64,000 nt of DNA from DATATV01 sp036268615. Lineage in GTDB: Bacteria > Actinomycetota > Actinomycetes > Mycobacteriales > Pseudonocardiaceae. The notes beneath the pieces were generated by a model that saw only the letters and a list, made by a program, of their open reading frames with translations, was not told where the DNA came from and did no database searches. The translations under genes and the position numbers were made by a program. This document shows positions 8,775-19,219 of this stretch, in pieces. The stretch's first letter is position 1. Each line of letters starts with the position of its first letter. The DNA lies in contig DATATV010000028.1 in NCBI GenBank assembly GCA_036268615.1, positions 1 through 64,000 of the forward strand, read 5' to 3'.

Positions 8775-9171
8775 ACGGGAAGCCGAACAGTGCGGTGAGC
8801 TCGTCCAGGGTGACGTCCGGGTCGGTGTGGTGCACGCCGACCAGGCCGGCCCGCGCCGCGCCGCGCACGTTGGCGCGCAGGTCGTCGACGAACACGCACT
8901 GCTCCGGCGTGAGCCGCAGCAGGTCGGCGGCGAGCAGGTAGAACCGCAGGTCAGGCTTGCCGAAGCCGACCTCACCGGAGAGCAGGACCACGTCGAACAG
9001 GTCGGCCCACCCGGTGGCGTCCGGGTCGAGGGCGTCGGCGTTGGACAGCAGCCCGGTGCGCAGCCCGTGCGCCCGCGCGAGGGCCACCGCGGTCACCAGC
9101 GGCGGCTCGGTCAGGTCCGGGTCGACGTCGGTGAGCACACCCCAGTAGTCGACGAGCAACCCGCGCAGCAT
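8767..9171 (-). CDS. Small HAD-like hydrolase
   Basis: This 134-residue HAD-superfamily protein is short for the family and lacks a large cap. Motif I is DYWGVLTD, so the first Asp (nucleophile) is kept, but the second Asp of the usual DxD is a Trp. Motif II is LLSNAD, motif III the Lys in GFGKPDLRFY, and motif IV VFVDDLRANVRGA. The missing second Asp, which normally acts as acid/base, suggests non-phosphatase chemistry or weak activity, as in other HAD proteins with DxGGV-type motifs. It is divergent from the Rv3235-like gene. Confidence 0.8.
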   Translation of the reverse strand: MLRGLLVDYWGVLTDVDPDLTEPPLVTAVALARAHGLRTGLLSNADALDPDATGWADLFDVVLLSGEVGFGKPDLRFYLLAADLLRLTPEQCVFVDDLRANVRGAARAGLVGVHHTDPDVTLDELTALFGFPFR

Positions 9172-9296
9172 TAGTTCCCCTTCACCCCGTTTGTTCCCGA
9201 TTGGGTGGTTGCTGTCCGGATCGACCGGTAAGGCCCCTCATTGGGGCGTACCCGGCCGACACTCCGTCGGCCCCCGTCCCTCTGGGGGAACCAACC

Positions 9297-9773
9297 ATGT
9301 CCGCATCCCTGGCCCGGTCCACCGCCCTCGGCACCGCTGCCACGCCGAGCACCGTGCTGTTCCATCGTCTCGCCGAGCGCACCGAACACCCGCCGCGAAG
9401 AACCCTCCGCCTCGTCCCGCGCCCCACGGACCCGGCTGCCCGCGCGGCGCCGAGCGCGCCCCCGCCGCCCACGCTGGTGGAGCTGCGCCGGCTGCTCAGT
9501 GCGGTCGTCGACGTGCTCAACGGTCGCCGGCAGGCCAGCCAACTCGACGCGGTGCTGCCGATGCACGCCCAGAAAGCCTTGCTGCGCAGCGAATCCGCCA
9601 ACCGAAGCAGCCGCTGCGGCCGTCGCCTCCGGTCGGTGCACGCGTCGCTGGTGCGGCCCGGCGCGCTCGAACTCTGCGCCACCGTGGATCAGGGCACCCG
9701 CGCCCGCGCGATGGTCGCCCGGATGGAGCCGCGCCGCGGCCGCTGGCAGTTCACCACGCTGACCCTGCTCTGA
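9297..9773 (+). CDS. Rv3235-family protein
   Basis: This 158-residue cytosolic protein has a Pro/Ala/Arg-rich N-terminal half and a compact C-terminal domain (LVELRRLLSAVVDVLNGRRQASQLDAVLP... through RWQFTTLTLL). It matches in position and character the Rv3235 family seen just upstream of secA in actinobacteria. That family sometimes carries a SecA-like zinc-binding end, but no Cys cluster is visible here. The start at 9297 has a good GGGGGAAC ribosome-binding site a few bases upstream. Function is unknown; location suggests a link to SecA or secretion only by association. Confidence 0.7.
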   Translation: MSASLARSTALGTAATPSTVLFHRLAERTEHPPRRTLRLVPRPTDPAARAAPSAPPPPTLVELRRLLSAVVDVLNGRRQASQLDAVLPMHAQKALLRSESANRSSRCGRRLRSVHASLVRPGALELCATVDQGTRARAMVARMEPRRGRWQFTTLTLL

Positions 9774-9794
9774 ACCGACCCCGGCGAACGGCAA

Positions 9795-9825
9795 TGGCAG
9801 GGCCCGGTTCACCCGGACCCTGCCA
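9795..9825. terminator. Strong bidirectional terminator hairpin
   Basis: A 13-bp stem with one mismatch (arms 9795-9807 and 9813-9825, core GGCAGGG/CCCTGCC) closes a 5-base loop. It sits between the converging Rv3235-like gene (ends 9773) and secA (ends 9879), so it can serve both. Confidence 0.7.
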
Positions 9826-9878
9826 CTCACCTCAGCCGACCAGCGGAAACGTCGCAAAGGCGCCCGCATGGAACTAGT

Positions 9879-12752
<2,874 letters not shown>

Positions 12753-13731
12753 TCCGGTCGACCTCATTCGCTGTTTGCTGTTGGTCACACGTCCACGGCC
12801 GGACGCCCTCCGCCTTATCGTAGGCAAGCCCGTACACGGGGTGTACCGGCACAGGGATATTGCCGTGAATGGACGCGGCGGAGCGGTCCGCTCGCTGTCA
12901 CCAACGAACGGACCGCTCTGTCGAGTTCCATCGGCTGTGACCGGCGTCTCCAGCCGCAGCTTGTTGCAGTGTAACCCGCGTCTACCAGCAGACTTCCAGG
13001 TCAGTTGAGGGGTCAACCGGCCGGGGCCGGTGGCTTGGGTCGCGGTTGGGCTGGGTTGGCTTGGGTTGGCGGGATGGATCGTGGGTTGGGCTGGCTTGGG
13101 TTGGTTGGGGTGGCTGGATCGCAGGTTGGGCTGGTCGGTTGGGATAGAGGTTGAGCTGGCTGGTTGTCCGATCCGGGCTGGCCTGGGTCGATCCGGGCCG
13201 CTGCGGGTTGGGTCGGTCCGGTTGATGTCGGTCCGGTTGATGGTCGTGGCACCCGCGTTAGGCCGGCCCGGTTGGCCGTTTACTGAAATCCGGGCGGCAG
13301 ATCCTGTCAGCGGCCCGGACTTCTATCAGGTGTCCGCACTTCTGTCCGCCATCCGCTGTGAGAGCGGCCGGCAGTCCGACCGGCTTTGGTTTCCGGTCCG
13401 GTCCGGTCGCCATCGGGTCGGGTCGCCATCGGGTCGGCTTCAGGCCAGCCCCGAGCGACCAGGCTTGTACGGCGTAACCCCGACCGACACGACCCGAACC
13501 ACTCGGACCAGCTGAATCACTGGTCCGTGCCGGCGGAGCAACCCGGCCCCGAACCGGCTCATCCAGGCCCGCCATGGTCGGGCCGGCCGAGTCAGCGATG
13601 CGAGCCCGCCCAGTTAGTCAGTCAGTCAAGCCGGCTGGCTGCGTCGGTCGGTCGGTCGCGCGAGTTCCACGAGTTGGCCAAGCCGCCCGGATCGTCGGCC
13701 GGTTCGGGCCGGCCGGACGGTCAGCGGCGGC
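12753..13731. other. Non-coding spacer upstream of secA, partly low-complexity
   Basis: I see no credible gene in these 979 bp. From about 13020 to 13250 the plus strand is a patchwork of GGGTTGG, GGCTTGGG and GGCTGG words, with many GGG runs separated by short loops. From 13250 to 13730 other short words recur, such as two adjacent copies of GTCGCCATCGGGTC near 13409-13440 and GTCGGTCGGTCGG near 13643. The secA promoter presumably lies close to 12753-12900, but no clear -35/-10 pair stands out. Confidence 0.6.
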
Positions 13732-13788
13732 CCGGTCGGGCCTGCCGAGTCGGTTGGCTGAGCCAATCAAGTCGGCAGGCCGGACCGG
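13732..13788 (-). terminator. Long two-part hairpin downstream of hpf
   Basis: Arms 13732-13748 and 13772-13788 pair over 17 bp with one mismatch. Inside, TTGGCT (13754-13759) pairs with AGCCAA (13761-13766), giving a tip stem separated by a symmetric 5/5 internal loop. It begins 13 bp past the hpf stop on the minus strand and is very likely its terminator; a processing or stability element is possible. Confidence 0.6.
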
Positions 13789-13801
13789 CCGGGATGGCGG
13801 G

Positions 13802-14506
13802 TCAGGCCATCCGGACGAGGCCGTAGGCGAAGCCCTTCCTGCGATAGACCACGCTGGGGTGGCCGCTGTCCACGTCGAAGTAGAGGTAGAAGTCGTGGCC
13901 GACCAGTTCCATCTCGTAGAGGGCCTGGTCGACGGTCATGGGTTTGCCCGAATGTTCCTTCTCGCGGACGATCCGGCCGGGTAGGTGGCTCTCGCTGTCG
14001 TCCAGCCCGTCGTTCCAACGCTGCTGGGGAAGATGCGGGATGTCGACGAAGTCCTGCTCCGGCTCGGGCTGCTGGTCGAGCAGCGCGGTCGCGGTCGGCG
14101 CGGGTTGTGTCACCCCGACTTCGGGTTCGGCGACCAATACGGCCACTGCGGACACCGATCCGGCTGTGGCCTGGCCGACCGAGGTCGGGCAGCGACGGCC
14201 GTGGTGCACGCGTCGGCGATCATGCAGGCGACGCAGGCGGTTCTCCAGCTTGCTCGCCGCGCAGTCGAGTGCGGCGTAGAAATCTCCTGCAGTGGCCTCG
14301 GCTCGAACGGCCTGGCCACGCGACCAAGTGGTGACCTCCACTCGCTGGCAGTTCTTGTGCTGCCGGCGATTGGGTTCGTGGAAAAGCTCAACGTCACAGG
14401 TGCCGATCTTGCGGTCATACCGCTCCAGCCGGCCGAGCTTTTCCTCCACGTGCATCCGATAGTGATCGGGCACCTCGACGTTGCGGCCCTTCACAACGAT
14501 GTCCAT
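13802..14506 (-). CDS. hpf: Long-form ribosome hibernation promoting factor
   Basis: The 234-residue protein has an N-terminal RaiA/HPF domain (MDIVVKGRNVEVPDHYR... through CAASKLENRLRRLHDRRRVHHG), which binds the 30S decoding region. A variable acidic linker and a C-terminal dimerisation domain (KPMTVDQALYEMELVGHDFYLYFD...VVYRRKGFAYGL) follow; the latter pairs ribosomes into 100S particles. I chose the ATG at 14506 over the open frame from 14578, because the family starts here and a GAGGAGG lies about 7 bases upstream. It lies directly upstream of secA, as in mycobacteria (Rv3241c), but here a spacer of about 1 kb separates them. Confidence 0.92.
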   Translation of the reverse strand: MDIVVKGRNVEVPDHYRMHVEEKLGRLERYDRKIGTCDVELFHEPNRRQHKNCQRVEVTTWSRGQAVRAEATAGDFYAALDCAASKLENRLRRLHDRRRVHHGRRCPTSVGQATAGSVSAVAVLVAEPEVGVTQPAPTATALLDQQPEPEQDFVDIPHLPQQRWNDGLDDSESHLPGRIVREKEHSGKPMTVDQALYEMELVGHDFYLYFDVDSGHPSVVYRRKGFAYGLVRMA

Positions 14507-15745
14507 ACACGACCTCCTCGCGCTGCGAGCTTTCGGACATGACGCCGGGGAAGACGAACACTGAGTCGCGACGATCACCGGAGAGTGATCACCAGGAGGG
14601 AGTCAGCGCTCGACCGGCGCCAGAATCATGGGCTTGTCGCCTCCTTCCCGTAGGCCGGAATGGCTGATAGCGGAGCACGCTAGCCCCGAAAACGCCCCGG
14701 CAAAAGCCCCCGGGAAGGGGGATACCAGAAAACTACCGAGAGTCAGGGACATAGGGCTGCTACCCGGTAGGCACGAAGCATCCCCCGAGCGCCTACCCGG
14801 TCGGGTGACAGCCAACTCACCCTCACGGCGGGCACCGAACGCGACCACTCGGTCTTTGGTCGCTGCGACGAACGGTGTCTGCCGCGCTCTCATACCCCCA
14901 CAACGTGATCGTCCCGTGACCAGTTCCCGGAAAAGCCCGGAATTACACCTCCCATCTTGTGAGAACTGCACACGAAGGGATGAACATCGATTCGTCCAGC
15001 GCCGAACTTGTCGTGGCTTTCAAGGGCTTCGGCCTGGCTTGGTGAAGTCCTTGGTACGACTGTGATGGGTCCGTGATGGGTCCTCCCGTGTCGGCCGCGT
15101 GAATTCGGTGTTTGGGATTCGGCTGAATCGATTGGGCTTGTGCGTTGGTTGTAGAACTTGCGTGAGGCGGCGATCGGCCTCTCGATACGCCCAGAACCGT
15201 TCGCACGACAACCGTCGGGAAGGTCCGAGCCGGCCTACTCACCGGTAGATCGAGTCTCGCCCCGGGGCTGGGCTCGGGTTGGGGCGATCGGGACCCAGGG
15301 CTCCCGAGGCCAGCCCGGCCGGGGCCAGCCCAACCTGGCCGAGCCGCGCCTCGGACCTGTGCGCCGATCGGTGCCCGCGTCAGTCAGGCTGACCGGTGCC
15401 CGAAGCTGATCGGCACCCACATCGGCCGGGCTGACCGGCAGCCACATCGGTCGAGCAGCACGGTCGCTCGGCTCGGCTCGGCTCAACTTGGCTCGGCTCG
15501 GCTCGACTCGACTCTGGCGGCTTGGCCGATCGGGCACCTACGCCCGTGAGCGGTCGGGTGGTTGGTTGTCGAGCGTGCGGGCCTCCAGATCATGTGAGTG
15601 TCTTGTGGGTGGTTGGCGAGATTCGGCGGTCGGCGACATTCGGCGGGTGAGGTGATTCCGGCTCGGCTGGATGACTGGCCGGGGCGGGGCGGACGCAGGT
15701 GGGCGGACAGGTGGACAGGTGGACGGTTGCCGGTTGCCGGCTCGG
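14507..15745. other. Long non-coding spacer between comF and hpf
   Basis: No supported gene is visible in these 1239 bp. The short open frames have no family likeness, recognisable domain or convincing ribosome-binding site. The part next to hpf (14507-14950) has mixed composition and probably carries the hpf promoter; CCCCCGGGAAGGGGG at 14707-14721 could fold. From about 15050 the DNA turns repetitive, with recurrent GGCTCGG, GACCGG(T/C) and CACATCGG words. Confidence 0.55.
15468..15515. repeat. GCTCG-type microsatellite
   Basis: Tandem and near-tandem GGCTC / GACTC pentamers run through this segment, interrupted once by AACTTG. It is the densest part of the low-complexity spacer between comF and hpf. 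There is no spacer-repeat regularity, so it is not a CRISPR. Confidence 0.6.
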
Positions 15746-16786
15746 TCAGGCGGCGGTCAGGGTCAGTACCAGGCCGACCTTCAGCCCGGCAGTCGTCAGC
15801 TCGCTGATGCACGCTGCCGCGGTGGCACCGGTCGTGATCACGTCGTCGAGCAGGACGACCGGCGTGCCCGGTGGCGGCAGGCCATCGGGGCAGAGTCGGA
15901 GACGGCCGGCGAGGTTCGCCGCCCGTGCGTCAGCGGTCAGGCCGACCGAGTCGCGTGCACCTGCTGTCAGCCGGAGACCCGGTGCCACTGCCGCCGGGCG
16001 GCCCGCGGTGGCCAGCGCGGCCGCGCAGGAGCCCGCCAGGCGCACGAGGTGGCATCCACCCCGACGGCGTGCCGCGATGGCTCTGGACGGCACCGGCACC
16101 AGCCACCAGACGCCCTGCCGATCCGGTCGGGCACCCGGTAACCACGGCAACACACACGCCAGCATTCGCCCGAGTGGACCCGCCAGTCCACGCTGGCCGC
16201 GTTCCTTGTAGGCAATGACCGCTGCCCGTGCCGGCCCGTGGTGATTCGCCAGCGCGAACACCGGTGGGCCGGGCGCGCCCGGCGATGAACGTGTCGGTGA
16301 GGTGTGGCCGGAAGCGGGCGCACGGCTTCCGGGTGCCGCCTCGTCAGCGGGTTGCGGCTGGTCTGTGGATGCCGGGTCGGTGGTGGTTGGTGAGTGGCCG
16401 GCGGCTGGGGCGGGTCCGCGACTCAGGCTGAGTTCGGAGGCGAGCCTGGTTGCCGGGGTCGGGTTGAGGTCCGGGTTCCTCGGGCGGTGGACGGTGGCGG
16501 GGCGGAGTACCGCGAACGGGCCGTCCATGGCGGCGGCGCAGCGGATGCAGAAGATCGTGCCGGGCTCCGAACAACCGGCGCAGCGGATCGGCAGCATCAG
16601 GTCGACCAGAGCAGCGAGAGCCCTGCACCACAACGACGTTGTCGCGCGGGGCGGATTGATCAGTGAGCTGGTGGGGCGCGGCTGCGGCTGAGTCAACAAC
16701 GAAGCCCGTGTCGGGGTGGGAACGTCGCGCTGGGGCGAGATGGCGTCGTCGGGGTGGATGGTCCGGAGACCTGAGTTTTTGGTCAT
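15746..16786 (-). CDS. comF: ComF-family phosphoribosyltransferase-like protein
   Basis: The 346-residue product has an N-terminal zinc-ribbon-like CAGCSEPGTIFCIRC (about residues 69-83). A long Pro/Thr/Ser-rich insert follows, then a type I PRTase fold with the PRPP-binding loop VVLLDDVITTGAT near the C-terminus. Family members take part in DNA uptake in competent bacteria; in actinobacteria the role is unproven. The insert of about 100 residues between zinc ribbon and PRTase domain makes it longer than the usual 220-250 residues. The start is uncertain: an internal start near VDLMLPIRC would be closer to the family norm. It corresponds to Rv3242c. Confidence 0.82.
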   Translation of the reverse strand: MTKNSGLRTIHPDDAISPQRDVPTPTRASLLTQPQPRPTSSLINPPRATTSLWCRALAALVDLMLPIRCAGCSEPGTIFCIRCAAAMDGPFAVLRPATVHRPRNPDLNPTPATRLASELSLSRGPAPAAGHSPTTTDPASTDQPQPADEAAPGSRAPASGHTSPTRSSPGAPGPPVFALANHHGPARAAVIAYKERGQRGLAGPLGRMLACVLPWLPGARPDRQGVWWLVPVPSRAIAARRRGGCHLVRLAGSCAAALATAGRPAAVAPGLRLTAGARDSVGLTADARAANLAGRLRLCPDGLPPPGTPVVLLDDVITTGATAAACISELTTAGLKVGLVLTLTAA

Positions 16787-16842
16787 GACGACACTCTGTC
16801 CTGGATTGACGACGGGCGTCGGGACGAGAGTGCGAAATTGGC

Positions 16843-16878
16843 CTAGTTATCCACAGGTGGCTAGTTATCCACAGGTTG
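16843..16878 (+). promoter_or_regulatory. Two tandem perfect DnaA boxes
   Basis: An 18-bp unit, CTAGTTATCCACAGGTGG, is repeated head-to-tail with one mismatch (16843-16860 and 16861-16878). Each copy contains TTATCCACA (16847-16855 and 16865-16873), the canonical high-affinity DnaA box. They lie 57-92 bp upstream of the comF start. They could make comF DnaA-responsive or act as a DnaA-titrating site; no origin genes are nearby. Confidence 0.7.
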
Positions 16879-16959
16879 CTGATTTCGGGTTGGAGCGGCC
16901 ACCCGGGGTCAATAGATTGGACGAGTGAGTGTCGGGCGGGACGAACTACGAGAGGAGGC

Positions 16960-18353
16960 TCAGCATTGATCGCTCAGGGCGCTGCCGGGGGTGGCGAACT
17001 CAAGGCGGATCGAGTCGGTGCGGGGAATGATGATGGCGACTCCGTCGGCAGGAGTCCAGTCGGATGGGAGGAAGAAGTATTGGTTTCCGGCTGCTAGTAC
17101 CAGTTTCAGGCCGTCGTAGCGGAAGCGGTATGCGGCGCCGGGAGTTCCACACGGTACCTGTCGAACTCCGGGGGCACGCAGACCGAGGCTCTGGGCACTG
17201 TACAGAACAGCGTCCGGAGTCACCGGCAACGCGGCTACCACGCCGTGGGCTCGGCCGGTGCCCACGGCACTGGAACAGTCGCCCACTGCCCAGAACAAGC
17301 CCACGCTGATCAGGACGAAGGCAGCTCCCCATTCAGCCACTCCCAGCGCACTGGGAGCACGGGAAGCGTTTGCACCAGTGCGTCTCGAGTGCCGAGAACG
17401 CGAAGCGGCCGCCAACAGCAGGGTGGTGCCGATCGCCAGGCTCAGGCCGGGAATCGAGTAGGTGGTACTGAAGGCGATGGGTGCAGGAAGGCGATCAAGG
17501 GGACGGCCAGAAGCGCCAGCCCGATTACCACGGCGAGAGGAGTGAGGATTTTGGTGATTCTGTGCCAGTAGGCAGGTGGGAGTTGGGCTCGCGCTATCCG
17601 GTATACCCACAGGACTATCAGGCAGACTGCGGTCGTCATGGCCAGCGGTAGCAGTAGGCCGTCCGCGCTGCGGATCAGATAGTCCTGGGACGTCAGGCCT
17701 AGAACTGTGTAGTTCACGCCGAGGTACTGGAAGAACCAGAAGGCGTGCAGCATTCCGAAATAGAACAACAACGCGGTGAGGAGCGTGGTTGGTGCGACGA
17801 CAAGGCCAATAACCCGAAACGCTCGGGATGGGCCGGCTAGGTCGAGGTCCGGGTCAGTGGGATCGTCCGGTGCCGGATTGCCATTTGCGAGATCTGCCGG
17901 CGCGGGTGCGATCTTCGGAGATGCCGGCCTGGTTTCAGCTCCGACAGCCGCGGTCTCCGTGAATGTGGCGGGATTTCCGGTAGGTGAGGCAGCGCCTCCA
18001 GTAAGTGTGGCAGCGCTTCCGGTTGGCGAGGCAGCGCTTCCGGTTGGCGAGGTCAAGCTTCGGATACGCGGGTCAGCACCTCCGTTAAGTAGGGCAATGC
18101 TTCCCGTTGGTGGTGCAACTTTTCCAGCACTCGGGGCAGCGACTTTCTTTGACGGAGCGGCTATTCCCGCCGGGGACTGGATGGTTTCCGTTGGTGGAGC
18201 TGCGGTTTCCAATGGAAGAGTGATGGTTTCCGCAGGACGGACGGCTGGTGCTGCGAGCGCGGTGGCGACGTCCGAGGAGCGGGCGGCGGTGTGCGGCCTG
18301 CGTAGGTAGGTCGCCGCTCGCCGATTGCGGGTGCCGTGTCCTTTGCTTCGCAT
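16960..18353 (-). pseudogene. Frameshifted multi-pass membrane protein
   Basis: Two minus-strand frames read as one protein. From 18353 a very long Ala/Pro/Thr-rich N-terminus leads into membrane segments (VIGLVVAPTTLLTALLFYFG, LLLPLAMTTAVCLIVLWVY, LAVVIGLALLAVPLIAF). The protein then continues in another frame (stop near 16960) with STTYSIPGLSLAIGTTLLL, a segment around WGAAFVLISVGLFWAVGD, and an extracytoplasmic tail (VLYSAQSLGLRAPGVRQV..., YRYDGLKLVL). The break is explained by 17 bp between two copies of ATCGCCTTC (minus strand; plus 17470-17478 and 17487-17495). Removing 17 bp restores one frame, reading VPLIAF directly into STTYSIPG. I recognise the general type from other actinobacteria but know no function. 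Confidence 0.65.
18010..18051 (-). repeat. Perfect 21-bp tandem duplication in the membrane-protein N-terminus
   Basis: Two identical adjacent 21-bp units (18010-18030, 18031-18051) encode a repeated seven-residue SPTGSAA-like unit. Degenerate copies of the same unit extend on both sides (about 17980-18250), giving the low-complexity N-terminal region of the broken membrane protein. Confidence 0.8.
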
Positions 18354-19103
18354 TCAGCCAGCTTCGGTCGATGACGACATGGTGGTGGCCGGTCGTCCGT
18401 GGCCGGGTCGGTGTTTCCGTCCGTCGGGGGTCGCCGCCGCAGGGGTTGTTGAGGACGAAGGTAATGGCGTCGCCGGCATAGATGGGACTCGGCTGCCTGA
18501 TCGCCACGACGACGCAGTCGTCGGTCTGGTCCGCTGACTTGTCGATCGGGAGGCTGATGTGTACGCACAGCGTGTGATCCGGACACGCGTCGCGGACCGT
18601 GGCTTCGACGAACGACTTGTTGCCCGAATACGGCGCGCCCTGGATGTCGAACAGCGGGATCTTGAGGGGCGAGCCGGGAGCTTGCGGCTTGGGTTGGGCG
18701 ACGATCGTGTCCTGGCGTTTGGTCATCCTGGTGGCGGGAGCGGTCGAGTGGGCGCCGCCGATGCGACCTCGGGACGGGGTGGAGCCGTTCTGGGCGGTCC
18801 CATTGCCGCCTGCGACATTGCCCGGGTCGTTGGCGCCCGGGTCGGCCGCGCCGGGGTCGGCCGCGCCGGGGTTGCGGGATCGGTGGCGTCGGCGCTGGGG
18901 GATGCCGGGGTTGAGTCCGTGGATCGGGTGTTGGCGGGCGGGGACAGTGTTGGCGCTACTGGGCTGCCGCAGCTCAGTACCAACATGCCGCAGAGTGGGA
19001 TCAGACAGAGTCGGCTCAAACGGGCTGGGCTCAAACAAGGTGAGATCAGACGGGGTGGGATCAGACGGGATGGGTTCGGCAGGTGGGTTCTTCGGACTTT
19101 CAT
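18085..19103 (-). pseudogene. Probable frameshifted lipoprotein
   Basis: From 19103 the minus strand encodes a basic start, a hydrophobic stretch and the lipobox LVLSCG, then a Ser/Thr/Pro linker that soon stops (18723). In a second frame the sequence continues as a plausible secreted domain: KIPLFDIQGAPYSGNK..., DACPDHTLCVHISL and FVLNNPCGG, with paired cysteines. A one-base change in the G4 tract at 18868-18871 would join them, reading DPATP into PGAADPGAADPG. Beyond about 18400 the second frame looks non-native and overlaps the next gene, so the true C-terminus may also be lost. The gene lies directly downstream of lpqB. A sequencing error in the G run is possible. Confidence 0.5.
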
Positions 19104-19219
19104 CGTGGGCCTCCATCACGCGACAGCGGGGTCACTGTTAGGAGGCCGGGCAGGACAGATCTAATACAACAGTCAGCCGAATACTCGCGTAGCCGACGTT
19201 GCCGGCGTAGCAGACAAAA

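Noticed and set aside
13013..13252. 79-codon Pro/Thr-rich frame on the minus strand
   Set aside because: It is a translation of the GGGTTGG-type repeat tract, not a gene.
14603..14971. 122-codon frame upstream of hpf (minus strand)
   Set aside because: It has no ribosome-binding site or motif and a Cys/Ser/Gly-rich random-looking product; I treat it as non-coding.
15468..15515. Possible CRISPR-like repeat array
   Set aside because: The units are 5 bp with no spacers of constant size and no cas genes; it is a microsatellite.
17470..17500. Programmed -1 ribosomal frameshift in the split membrane protein
   Set aside because: No X_XXY_YYZ slippery heptamer or following pseudoknot is visible at the joint; the 17-bp repeat-flanked insertion explains it better.
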